From JAWXVD01 sp044425705 (GTDB lineage Bacteria > Bacillota > Clostridia > Lachnospirales > Lachnospiraceae): 20,989 nucleotides of DNA. Below the pieces are notes generated by a model. That model searched no databases, was not told the DNA's origin, and saw only the letters and a program-made list of their open reading frames with translations. Where the stretch lies: positions 1 to 20,989 of the forward strand of contig JAWXVD010000054.1 of the NCBI GenBank assembly GCA_044425705.1. Direction: 5' to 3'. The position numbers were made by a program, and so were the translations under genes. Below, one piece after another: positions 13,911 through 20,989 of the stretch; within the stretch, counting starts at the first letter, position 1; every line of letters starts with the position of its first letter.

Positions 13911-15302
13911 TTATTTCACACGAGCAAGTACATCATCAATACTACCCGCATTTAGGAAATAACTTTCTGGCACATCATCATGTTTTCCTTCAATGATTTC
14001 TCTAAATCCTCGTATGGTTTCTTGAATTGGCACATATTTACCTTCTAATCCTGTAAATTGTCCTGCAACGAAGAATGGTTGTGACAAGAATCTTTGAATC
14101 TTTCTTGCACGAGATACTACTAATTTATCATTTTCAGAAAGTTCATCCATACCAAGGATTGCAATAATATCTTGTAACTCTTTATATTTCTGGAGAATTT
14201 CTTGTACCCCTCTGGCTACATTGTAATGTTCTTCACCTAAAATTCTAGGATCTAAGATTCTAGAACTAGATTCTAGTGGATCTACCGCTGGGTAAATACC
14301 AAGTTCTACAATAGAACGTGAAAGAACAGTGGTTGCATCTAAATGGGCAAATGTTGTTGCTGGAGCTGGATCAGTTAAATCATCCGCTGGTACATAAACA
14401 GCTTGTACCGATGTGATAGATCCATTTTTTGTTGATGTAATACGCTCTTGTAATGCACCCATTTCTGTCTGTAATGTTGGTTGGTAACCAACTGCAGATG
14501 GCATACGTCCTAACAGTGCCGATACCTCTGAACCAGCTTGTGTAAAACGAAAAATATTATCGATAAATAATAATACATCCTTTCCACCTTTATCACGGAA
14601 ATATTCTGCCATAGTAAGTCCTGTAAGGCCTACACGCATTCTCGCTCCAGGTGGTTCGTTCATTTGACCGAACACCATTGTTGTTTTGTCAATAACTCCT
14701 GATTCCTTCATTTCATAATAAAGGTCATTTCCTTCACGAGTTCTTTCACCAACACCTGTGAATACAGAATATCCACCGTGTTCTGTAGCGATGTTACGAA
14801 TCAATTCTTGAATTAATACAGTTTTACCTACACCAGCACCACCAAATAATCCAATTTTACCACCTTTTTGATAGGGACAAAGTAAATCTACTACTTTGAT
14901 ACCTGTTTCTAAAAGTTCTGTTTCTGTTGCTTGTTCACTAAATTCTGGTGCCGCCCTATGAATAGGTTCATAGCCTACACCTTCTGGAGCTGGTTTATTA
15001 TCAATTGGGTCACCTAAAACATTAAACATACGTCCTAATGTATTTTCTCCCACTGGTACTGAAATTGCTGCACCTGTAGCTACAGCCTCCATTCCTCTTA
15101 CCAATCCATCTGTTGGACCCATGGCAATACATCTCACTATATCATCACCTAAATGCTGTGATACTTCAACGGTTAATACATCACCAGATTTTCTTGTGAT
15201 TTTAATCGCTTCATTAATTTCAGGAAGGGAACCTTCTCCAAATTTAATATCAAGTACCGCACCGATGATTTGAGTAATTTTACCAATTGTTCTCTCTGCC
15301 AT
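13911..15302 (-). CDS. atpD: F1Fo-ATP synthase subunit beta
   Basis: Beta carries the catalytic nucleotide sites of F1. The 463-aa protein has Walker A GGAGVGKT (154-161), the catalytic NEPPGAR block, LLFIDNIFRFTQAGSEVS (Walker B), the ALLGRMPSAVGYQPTL signature and the DELSEND loop that contacts gamma. All key residues are intact. The frame extends 11 codons upstream to 15335. I prefer the ATG at 15302 because MAERTIGKITQIIGAVLDI is the family start and GAGGAAAG precedes it. Confidence 0.98.
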   Translation of the reverse strand: MAERTIGKITQIIGAVLDIKFGEGSLPEINEAIKITRKSGDVLTVEVSQHLGDDIVRCIAMGPTDGLVRGMEAVATGAAISVPVGENTLGRMFNVLGDPIDNKPAPEGVGYEPIHRAAPEFSEQATETELLETGIKVVDLLCPYQKGGKIGLFGGAGVGKTVLIQELIRNIATEHGGYSVFTGVGERTREGNDLYYEMKESGVIDKTTMVFGQMNEPPGARMRVGLTGLTMAEYFRDKGGKDVLLFIDNIFRFTQAGSEVSALLGRMPSAVGYQPTLQTEMGALQERITSTKNGSITSVQAVYVPADDLTDPAPATTFAHLDATTVLSRSIVELGIYPAVDPLESSSRILDPRILGEEHYNVARGVQEILQKYKELQDIIAILGMDELSENDKLVVSRARKIQRFLSQPFFVAGQFTGLEGKYVPIQETIRGFREIIEGKHDDVPESYFLNAGSIDDVLARVK

Positions 15303-15384
15303 CGTTCTTTCCTCTCTATTTCTGTAATCCTTCACTCAAAATGAAGATTACCTATCTCTAATCATCATAAACCCTTTACTTATC

Positions 15385-16242
15385 TTATGAAATTGCTGCT
15401 GCGCCAGCAATAATTTCAGTTAATTCCTGTGTAATAGATCCTTGACGGGCTCTATTATACATCAATGTTAAATCGCTAATCATATCTTCTGCATTACTTG
15501 TTGCAGAATCCATGGCTTGCATTCTGGCACCATTTTCACTGGCAACCGATTCAACCATACCACCATAAATTAAACTTGTTACATACTTGGGAATAATCAA
15601 ATCCAACGCTTCTTCCTCTTCTGGTTCAAAATTCATTGGCGCTTGTGCTTTTCCTTCAGTCTGTTCTTCGTTTCCAGCTGTCACTGGCAATAATTTAATC
15701 AATGTTGGTTCATGAACCACTGTATTTTTAAACGCTGTATAAGCAAGATATATTTCACTAATTTCACCACTAGTATAGGCTGCAAGGATTTGATTGCTAA
15801 TTAACATAGCATCTACAAATTCAGGCTCTTCTATCATATCTGAGAAGTCATCGCCGATTTCGTATCCATATCGTCTCATGGTGTCCTTGCCTTTTTTACC
15901 AATTGCATAGATTAGTAATTCATCCTTGTTAAAATCACCTTGTGTAATCAACTTTGTGATATTGGTGTTATAACCACCTGCAAGACCTCTATTAGAAGTA
16001 ATCATAATGATTGCTTTCTTACCCGATTCTTTTGTTTGCAAGTAAGGATGGTTAATATTTCCCGCTTTGGCCAGCATTGATTGTACAGTTGCATACATAC
16101 ATGTAAAATATTCTTTCGAACGTTCTGCACGCTGTTTTGCACGTTGTAATTTTACAGTAGAAACAAGTTTCATGGCTTTTGTGATTTGCTGGGTACTCTG
16201 AATACTACCTTTCCGTCTCTTTATGTCTCTCATGGAAGCCAT
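15385..16242 (-). CDS. atpG: F1Fo-ATP synthase subunit gamma
   Basis: Gamma is the rotating shaft of F1. The 285-aa protein begins MASMRDIKRRKGSIQSTQQITKAMKLV, the conserved N-terminal coiled-coil helix, and ends in the matching C-terminal helix (ATSNAEDMISDLTLMYNRARQGSITQELTEI). The central Rossmann-like domain contains SNRGLAGGYN. The frame continues two codons to a TTG at 16248. The ATG at 16242 has AAGGTGA upstream at workable distance, whereas the TTG would be too close. Confidence 0.97.
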   Translation of the reverse strand: MASMRDIKRRKGSIQSTQQITKAMKLVSTVKLQRAKQRAERSKEYFTCMYATVQSMLAKAGNINHPYLQTKESGKKAIIMITSNRGLAGGYNTNITKLITQGDFNKDELLIYAIGKKGKDTMRRYGYEIGDDFSDMIEEPEFVDAMLISNQILAAYTSGEISEIYLAYTAFKNTVVHEPTLIKLLPVTAGNEEQTEGKAQAPMNFEPEEEEALDLIIPKYVTSLIYGGMVESVASENGARMQAMDSATSNAEDMISDLTLMYNRARQGSITQELTEIIAGAAAIS

Positions 16243-16259
16243 AATCAATCACCTTTTCC

Positions 16260-17765
16260 TTATTTAAACTGTTTTTTACATTCTTCAATGGCTTTAATTA
16301 ACATCGTTTCAACTTCTTCAGAAATCGCTTTTTCTGTTGCAATTGCTGTTGGAATTTCTGCATATCTGTTATCGATGAATTCAAATAATTCTTTTTCAAA
16401 ACGTGTAATATCAGCAGTAGCAATATCTAACAAATATTTATTTGTTGCCGCATAAATGATAATTACTTGATATTGCACTGGAATTGGTTGATATTGTGGT
16501 TGTTTTAAAATTTCTTTGATTCTTTCACCTTGTGCTAACTTTTCTTTTGTATCATTGTCTAAGTCTGAGCCAAACTGTGCAAAAGCTGCTAACTCTCTAT
16601 ACTGTGCTAATTCCACACGAATTGGCGCTGCAATCTTTTTCATGGCTTTGATCTGTGCTGCACCACCTACACGAGATACGCTAAGACCAGCATTTACAGC
16701 AGGTCTAAACCCTGAATTAAACATATCAGTTTCTAGGTAAATCTGTCCATCTGTGATGGAGATTACATTAGTAGGGATATATGCAGATACATCTCCCGCT
16801 TGTGTTTCAATAATTGGAAGTGCTGTTAAACTACCTCCGCCATATTCGTCGCTCATACGTGCCGCACGTTCTAATAGTCTAGAATGTAAATAGAAAACAT
16901 CACCTGGGTAAGCTTCACGTCCTGGTGGTCGTTTCAATAAAAGTGAAAGTGTACGGTAAGCCGCTGCATGCTTACTTAAATCGTCATAAATCACTAAAAC
17001 GTCTTCCCCATTTTCCATCCATTCTTCACCAATTGTACATCCTGAATATGGTGCAATATATTGAAGTGGTGCTAACTCACTAGCTGTTGATGCTACAACA
17101 GTTGTATATGCTAAGGCACCAAATTCTTCTAATGTTTTTACAATAGTTGCAACCGTTGATGCTTTTTGTCCAATGGCTACATAAATACATTTTACGCCTT
17201 GCCCTTTTTGATTAATAATCGTATCAATAGCAATGGCTGTTTTACCTGTTTGTTTATCTCCAATAATTAACTCTCTTTGTCCTCTACCGATTGGTACCAT
17301 AGAGTCAATGGCTTTGATACCTGTTTGTAATGGTGTATCTACTGATTTTCTTGTGATAACACCTGACGCAACTCTTTCAATTTGACGATATTTATCTGTT
17401 GCGATTGGCCCTTTTCCATCTATTGGTTGTCCTAAGGAATTTACCACACGTCCTAATAATGCATCACCTACTGGAACTTCAACAACACGTCCTGTTGTTT
17501 TTACTAAATCTCCTTCGTTAATGTTTTTGTGATTACCAAGTAATACTGCACCAACATTATCTTCTTCTAAGTTTAGTACCATTCCGAATACGTCGCCTGG
17601 GAATTCTAATAATTCACCTTGCATTGCATTTTCTAAGCCATGTACACGAGCGATACCATCTGCTACTTGAATAACAGTTCCTACATCAGAAACCTCTAAA
17701 GCAGCGGCATATCTCTTGATTTGATCCTTAATGACAGAACTTATTTCTTCTGGTCTTAAATTCAT
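16260..17765 (-). CDS. atpA: F1Fo-ATP synthase subunit alpha
   Basis: Alpha alternates with beta in the F1 hexamer and binds nucleotide at non-catalytic sites. The 501-aa protein has Walker A GDKQTGKT (169-176), Walker B VLVIYDD, the LLLKRPPGREAYPGDVFYLHSRLLERAA signature (given here in part) and the arginine-bearing GLSVSRVGGAAQ. The frame opens at 17798, but MNLRPEEISSVI at 17765 is the expected start and is preceded by AAAGGTG. About 110 AT-rich bases separate it from atpH. Confidence 0.98.
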   Translation of the reverse strand: MNLRPEEISSVIKDQIKRYAAALEVSDVGTVIQVADGIARVHGLENAMQGELLEFPGDVFGMVLNLEEDNVGAVLLGNHKNINEGDLVKTTGRVVEVPVGDALLGRVVNSLGQPIDGKGPIATDKYRQIERVASGVITRKSVDTPLQTGIKAIDSMVPIGRGQRELIIGDKQTGKTAIAIDTIINQKGQGVKCIYVAIGQKASTVATIVKTLEEFGALAYTTVVASTASELAPLQYIAPYSGCTIGEEWMENGEDVLVIYDDLSKHAAAYRTLSLLLKRPPGREAYPGDVFYLHSRLLERAARMSDEYGGGSLTALPIIETQAGDVSAYIPTNVISITDGQIYLETDMFNSGFRPAVNAGLSVSRVGGAAQIKAMKKIAAPIRVELAQYRELAAFAQFGSDLDNDTKEKLAQGERIKEILKQPQYQPIPVQYQVIIIYAATNKYLLDIATADITRFEKELFEFIDNRYAEIPTAIATEKAISEEVETMLIKAIEECKKQFK

Positions 17766-17875
17766 GGATCTTACACACCTTTCTTTGTTTGTTTTCAATA
17801 TCTATTTTATTTCTATTTTTGTTGTATTGTTATGAAATTTTATTATTGCACAAACTTACAACCGTTTGTCTTTCT

Positions 17876-18430
17876 TTATTGTGTTACCAATTGAATCTTC
17901 AATAATTCTTTTTGCATTTCTGATAACTTTGTATAAATGCTGCTGTCCACAACCCTATCACCGATTCGGATTTGCATACCACCAATCAATTCTTCTTTGA
18001 TGATAAAATGCATTTCCATTTCTTTATAAGATGTAGTTTGCAATAATTTATCTTCTACTTTTGCTTTTTGATCTTCATTTAATGGCAAGGGCGTGGTAAC
18101 ATAAGCAACCCCAATCCCTTTCAATTCTTTGACACGATCAAGAAAGTATTCCATAATCGAATAAATTTCTGCATATCGTTTTTTCTGAATAATCAATGTA
18201 AGAAACCCAACGATTTCTCTGCTAATACGACCTTCAAATACTGTATTTGCTACGTTAACTTTCTCTTCCACTGCTATTTTGGGATGATTCATTAGCTTAC
18301 CAAAGTCTGGATTGCTAAGCAAGGTATCCATAACACCTCTAATCTCTTCCATAAAAACATCAATCTTATTCTCTTCAACAGCCAATTCAAACAAAGCCTC
18401 TCCGTATGTTTTTGAGATTAGCTTAGCCAT
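17876..18430 (-). CDS. atpH: F1Fo-ATP synthase subunit delta
   Basis: Delta joins the peripheral stalk (b subunits) to the top of F1. The 184-aa protein begins MAKLISKTYGEALFELAVEE, with the typical YAxALFELA motif as YGEALFELA. Its C-terminal domain contains EELIGGMQIRIGDRVVDSSI, the family's GGxxIxIGDxVxDxSI signature. Length is typical. The ATG overlaps the end of atpF by 13 nt, so translation is likely coupled. A GGGTGAG ribosome site lies inside atpF. Confidence 0.95.
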   Translation of the reverse strand: MAKLISKTYGEALFELAVEENKIDVFMEEIRGVMDTLLSNPDFGKLMNHPKIAVEEKVNVANTVFEGRISREIVGFLTLIIQKKRYAEIYSIMEYFLDRVKELKGIGVAYVTTPLPLNEDQKAKVEDKLLQTTSYKEMEMHFIIKEELIGGMQIRIGDRVVDSSIYTKLSEMQKELLKIQLVTQ

Positions 18431-18981
18431 GTGTGCTCACCCATTTCTTTCAAAGTTTCGTCAAGTAATTGTTCTTGAACAGTCACATTCATAGCAGTAC
18501 TTACTACTTTTTGTGCCATCATAGCAGCAACTGTAACCATTTCCTTTTTCACATCATCTGCAACTTTTTTCTTTTCAAGTTCTGCTTCCACATTTCCTCG
18601 TTCAATAATACGAGCTGCTTCTTCTTTTGCTGCTGCCACAATCTTCGCTTCATTTGCCAATGCACGTTTTCTTGCATCACTTAAAATCGCTTCTGCTTCT
18701 GCGTCAATATTTTTTAATTTTGCTTCATATTCTGCTTTTAAATCAGCAGCTTCTATTTGATTTGCTTTTGTCTCTTCTAATTCTGTTTGAATTTTATCCT
18801 GTCTTTTTTGTAAAAAAGCCCTTGCTGGATTAAATAATTTATTAGAAAGTATAAGAAACAATGCAAAAACTGCAATTGCCATAAGTACTGTGTCTGCTAA
18901 CAATTGGAAATCTAAATCAAAAAGTCTAGGTTCCATCGTAGCACTTGCCAGTACAAGTTTTGTACCAAGTAAGGTATTCAA
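18418..18981 (-). CDS. atpF: F1Fo-ATP synthase subunit b
   Basis: Subunit b forms the peripheral stalk, anchored by one membrane helix (about residues 28-48, LLADTVLMAIAVFALFLIL). The cytoplasmic helix is long and charged, beginning NKLFNPARAFLQKRQDKI and rich in Ala, Glu and Lys. The 187-aa length is slightly above the common 160-175. The start is a TTG at 18981 supported by a strong AAGGAGG at 7 nt. The next ATG (residue 16) lacks a ribosome site, so the non-ATG start is preferred. Confidence 0.94.
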   Translation of the reverse strand: MNTLLGTKLVLASATMEPRLFDLDFQLLADTVLMAIAVFALFLILSNKLFNPARAFLQKRQDKIQTELEETKANQIEAADLKAEYEAKLKNIDAEAEAILSDARKRALANEAKIVAAAKEEAARIIERGNVEAELEKKKVADDVKKEMVTVAAMMAQKVVSTAMNVTVQEQLLDETLKEMGEHTWLS

Positions 18982-19057
18982 GCGTCTGCCTCCTTTCTAT
19001 TCATTAGTTCACAAAAACCTTTGTGTCCTATATTTTATTCTTCTTTACTATTTTTGT

Positions 19058-19309
19058 TTAAGATAAAGGTTTTACGAATAAAAGAAGCATTGCTACTAAT
19101 AGACCATAAAGACCTGTTGTTTCTGCAACCGCTTGTCCTAATAACATAGTTGATGTAATGTCAGATTTTGCTCCTGGGTTACGACCTACTGCTGATGCTG
19201 CTTGACCAGCTGCGATTCCTTGTCCAATACCAGGTCCGATACCTGCGATAACTGCTAAACCAGCACCAATTGCTGAACATCCTAAAATAAACTCTTGATT
19301 AAATTCCAT
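19058..19309 (-). CDS. atpE: F1Fo-ATP synthase subunit c with sodium-type ion site
   Basis: Subunit c forms the rotor ring in the membrane. The 83-aa protein is a two-helix hairpin with polar loop GRNPGAKSDI (42-51). The ion-binding carboxylate is Glu63. Gln30 in helix 1 (GIGQG), Val61, Thr64, Thr65 and Tyr68 reproduce the ligand set of sodium-binding c rings such as that of Ilyobacter tartaricus (Gln32, Glu65, Ser66, Tyr70; Ser is replaced by Thr here). Sodium coupling is therefore likely, though not proved. TAGGAGG precedes the ATG. A repeat of about 87 bases separates the gene from atpB. Confidence 0.97.
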   Translation of the reverse strand: MEFNQEFILGCSAIGAGLAVIAGIGPGIGQGIAAGQAASAVGRNPGAKSDITSTMLLGQAVAETTGLYGLLVAMLLLFVKPLS

Positions 19310-19354
19310 TTTGATTTCCTCCTAAAAATTGTTTTCTACTTTTTAAATATTTTT

Positions 19355-19441
19355 CATGCTAATATCCATCACTTCCCCAAAGTCTGACAACTTTAGCTAG
19401 AAGAGACAAGTTACTGATTGAAACATTCTATTTCTCAACCT
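19355..19441 (-). repeat. Structured repeat copy inside the atp operon, between atpB and atpE
   Basis: On the minus strand a GGTTGAGAAA/TTTCAATC hairpin (19416-19440) is followed by GTAACTTGTCTCTT, then AAAGTTGTCAGACT and GGGGAAGTGATGG, ending ATATTAGCATG. It aligns along about 87 bases with the copy at 12697-12782, with one single-base gap and about 20 differences by eye. Unlike the spoVG copy, the terminal ATG opens only a 4-codon ORF (ATG AAA AAT ATT TAA). atpE starts about 46 nt further down with its own AGGAGG site. Confidence 0.75.
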
Positions 19442-19448
19442 ATTTACA

Positions 19449-20171
19449 TTATGCTTCTGTCTCCATTGCACTGGAAACATAAGTCATTGTTAACATACAG
19501 AATACATATGTTTGAATTGCCCCTGAAAATATGTCAAAATACGCATGCAAGAAGCCCGGCCAAATGATTGCCACTTTAGAAAGCAATCCATATACTAACG
19601 CTAGCATAACCGTTCCTGACAACACATTGGCAAACAGACGTAGTGATAATGAAATCGGTACTGCAATATCACCAATAATATTAATAGGTGCCCAAATCGG
19701 CCAAGGATCACATAGACCTTTCAAGACGCCTTTCACTTTTTGATACTTAAATTTGTTAAAATGAATCAACGAAAATGTAATCAACCCTAGGGGTAATGTT
19801 ACACCATAATCTGCTGTAGGGGGACGTAATCCAAACAAACCAGAAATATTACTAATTAAGATAAATATAAAAATTGTACCGATATAGTTTAAAAATCCTG
19901 GTGCATGTTTTCCCATTGTGCTATTAACCATTTTATCTAGCATCTCAACTACTAATTCTACTACATTTTGCTTATTACTAGGAACATCTGTGGCGTTCTT
20001 CATAATTTTATTGGCTATGCATGCTAAGAGCGTCAATACTAGCATAATAATTAATACACATACATGGGTGGTTGTTATCCAAGCAGTCTGTCCAAAAATT
20101 TCATAAGAAAAAATACCATGTATCATAAAATCAATATCCGAATCTGCTGATAACAAAATTCCCTGTGCCAT
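19449..20171 (-). CDS. atpB: F1Fo-ATP synthase subunit a
   Basis: Subunit a provides the half-channels for ion passage next to the c ring. The 240-aa membrane protein has five or six hydrophobic helices. The essential arginine is Arg178 in SLSLRLFANVLSG. The preceding GDIAVPIS and the C-terminal SGAIQTYVF (Gln220) are also conserved, as is the loop GLRPPTADYGVTLPLG. A strong GGAGG lies 8 nt before the ATG. Length is normal. An imperfect AGTTCA/TGAACT hairpin (20200-20215) lies in the gap after atpI. Confidence 0.96.
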   Translation of the reverse strand: MAQGILLSADSDIDFMIHGIFSYEIFGQTAWITTTHVCVLIIMLVLTLLACIANKIMKNATDVPSNKQNVVELVVEMLDKMVNSTMGKHAPGFLNYIGTIFIFILISNISGLFGLRPPTADYGVTLPLGLITFSLIHFNKFKYQKVKGVLKGLCDPWPIWAPINIIGDIAVPISLSLRLFANVLSGTVMLALVYGLLSKVAIIWPGFLHAYFDIFSGAIQTYVFCMLTMTYVSSAMETEA

Positions 20172-20248
20172 ATACCTTCCTCCTTTCCCTTAATATCTAA
20201 AGTTCATACATGAACTCAATACAAAATTCATAAATTATAAATTTTGCT

Positions 20249-20632
20249 TTATTTGTGAAAAATTTTATCAGTAAAGGGTTGTAAATAAGCCCCTACTTTC
20301 AAGCTCATAATCCCTAAAAATGCTGCTAAGGGATTGATAAAATCTGTCATACAAATGATGACAAATACCACTAAAATAATACCATATCTCAACATATTAT
20401 GGGTTAGCACAATCTTTTGGGCACTGGCTTCAAGCCCCATTGCCTTATCTAATGCCCACCACATATGGATTGTTGCCAACATTGCTAGCAATATTCCAAT
20501 ACTTAAACCTAAGGAAAACGCCAACTTATCTTCTATAAACCAAACTATGATCATTTCACAAAGAATTCCAAAGGCCAAAATCACCAATATCATTTGCTTT
20601 ACCGTATTACTAATTCTTTTTAGAATGTTCAC
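20249..20632 (-). CDS. atpI: ATP synthase subunit I family protein
   Basis: AtpI-type proteins are small membrane proteins that help assemble the c ring or its ion environment; they are not part of the final enzyme. The 127-aa product has four predicted membrane segments (about 12-32, 36-58, 75-96, 98-115). It sits where atpI is expected, just upstream of atpB. The start is GTG at 20632 with AGAAGGA 9 nt upstream, inside the preceding gene. The two frames overlap by 23 nt, indicating coupling. Identification rests on topology and position more than on motif. Confidence 0.8.
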   Translation of the reverse strand: MNILKRISNTVKQMILVILAFGILCEMIIVWFIEDKLAFSLGLSIGILLAMLATIHMWWALDKAMGLEASAQKIVLTHNMLRYGIILVVFVIICMTDFINPLAAFLGIMSLKVGAYLQPFTDKIFHK

Positions 20633-20906
20633 TTTTTATATTCCTTCTTTTCTTAACTTGATTGGTACCATACATTTCTGAAGGTCTCGTTTCTTTACTA
20701 TCATATATCTTTTTTGCAAATACATACACATTGCGAAAACCTGCCATTGCTCCAACAAAAAAGAGAAGTATTACCCAAAAGGATGTTCCTAATTTGCGAT
20801 CCAAAAAATCGCCAATAAAAGAACACAAAAAAATAGGAACAAGCATGTTAATAGAGAATTGAGTTACTAATGTTAACGATTTATATACATTATTATTGTA
20901 TCCCAC
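20610..20906 (-). CDS. atpZ: AtpZ/AtpI-family membrane protein, first gene of the atp operon
   Basis: The 98-aa product has two membrane helices (about 16-33 and 42-62). Between them lies GDFLDRKLGTS, resembling the G-x-x-L-D-x-x-x-G-T motif of the F0F1-ATPase 'gene 1' family (AtpZ), proposed to aid ion supply or assembly. The basic tail (KKRRNIKSEHSKKN) is cytoplasmic. The start is GTG at 20906, preceded by AAAGGAG at 6 nt. An out-of-frame ATG two bases further upstream would open only a short frame. It follows a near-consensus promoter by about 30 nt. Confidence 0.83.
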   Translation of the reverse strand: MGYNNNVYKSLTLVTQFSINMLVPIFLCSFIGDFLDRKLGTSFWVILLFFVGAMAGFRNVYVFAKKIYDSKETRPSEMYGTNQVKKRRNIKSEHSKKN

Positions 20907-20940
20907 ATGCCGCTCCTTTACGTTTTATTCCTAATGTCTA

Positions 20941-20969
20941 ATTATACCTATTTTTATATTTTCTGTAAA
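20941..20969 (-). promoter_or_regulatory. Main promoter of the atp operon
   Basis: On the minus strand TTTACA (20964-20969) is separated by exactly 17 nt from TATAAT (20941-20946), a near-perfect vegetative promoter. Transcription should begin near 20934, with a leader of about 30 nt before atpZ. Confidence 0.88.
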
Positions 20970-20989
20970 GGATTTTTAGTACATTTTAC

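Overview
The window is a low-GC chromosomal segment, most likely from an anaerobic, spore-forming Clostridia-type Firmicute, probably of the Lachnospiraceae/Lachnospirales group. The evidence is AT-rich coding with purine-rich ribosome sites, spoVG, a GlgC+GlgD pair, a two-module DnaD-like protein beside a DnaC/DnaI-type helicase loader, an unusually long (about 394 aa) PRPP synthetase variant, and a full F1Fo-ATP synthase operon whose c subunit carries a sodium-type ligand set. Nearly everything is housekeeping; no prophage, transposase, CRISPR array, tRNA or rRNA was seen.

Layout. (1) 1-3630, minus strand: glgC, glgD (1-nt TAATG-type overlap), spoVG, a strong terminator, then pth, which runs off the left edge. 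A good extended -10 promoter drives glgC. (2) 3640-8930, plus strand: murC, a compound terminator containing DnaA-box-like 9-mers, a second tandem run of such 9-mers, then a DnaD-domain gene, a helicase-loader gene and prs, closed by a hairpin shared with the convergent unit. (3) 8930-13300, minus strand: a short conserved hypothetical gene, a Methyltransf_32-type SAM methyltransferase gene, and a large membrane-anchored or exported protein with a propeller-like middle and a degenerate C39-like C-terminal domain. (4) 13330-20970, minus strand: atpZ-atpI-atpB-atpE-atpF-atpH-atpA-atpG-atpD-atpC, with a near-consensus promoter (TTTACA-17-TATAAT) at the right edge and a terminator with a large loop at the left.

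How it works together: glycogen precursor synthesis (GlgC/GlgD), a sporulation/division RNA-binding regulator (SpoVG), ribosome rescue (Pth), peptidoglycan precursor synthesis (MurC), replication initiation (DnaD-like protein and loader), PRPP supply (Prs) and ATP synthesis.

The most unusual structure is not a gene. It is a family of short dispersed structured repeats on the minus strand in the leaders of pth, spoVG, the methyltransferase gene and atpE, with a decayed candidate before the large hypothetical gene. Each unit has a hairpin followed by a conserved core (AAAGTTGYCAGACT, then a purine-rich GAGRAAGTGATGG box), and the 3' end often abuts a start codon. The hairpin stems differ in sequence between copies but keep base pairing. 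A second notable structure is the cluster of DnaA-box-like 9-mers directly upstream of the replication-initiation genes.
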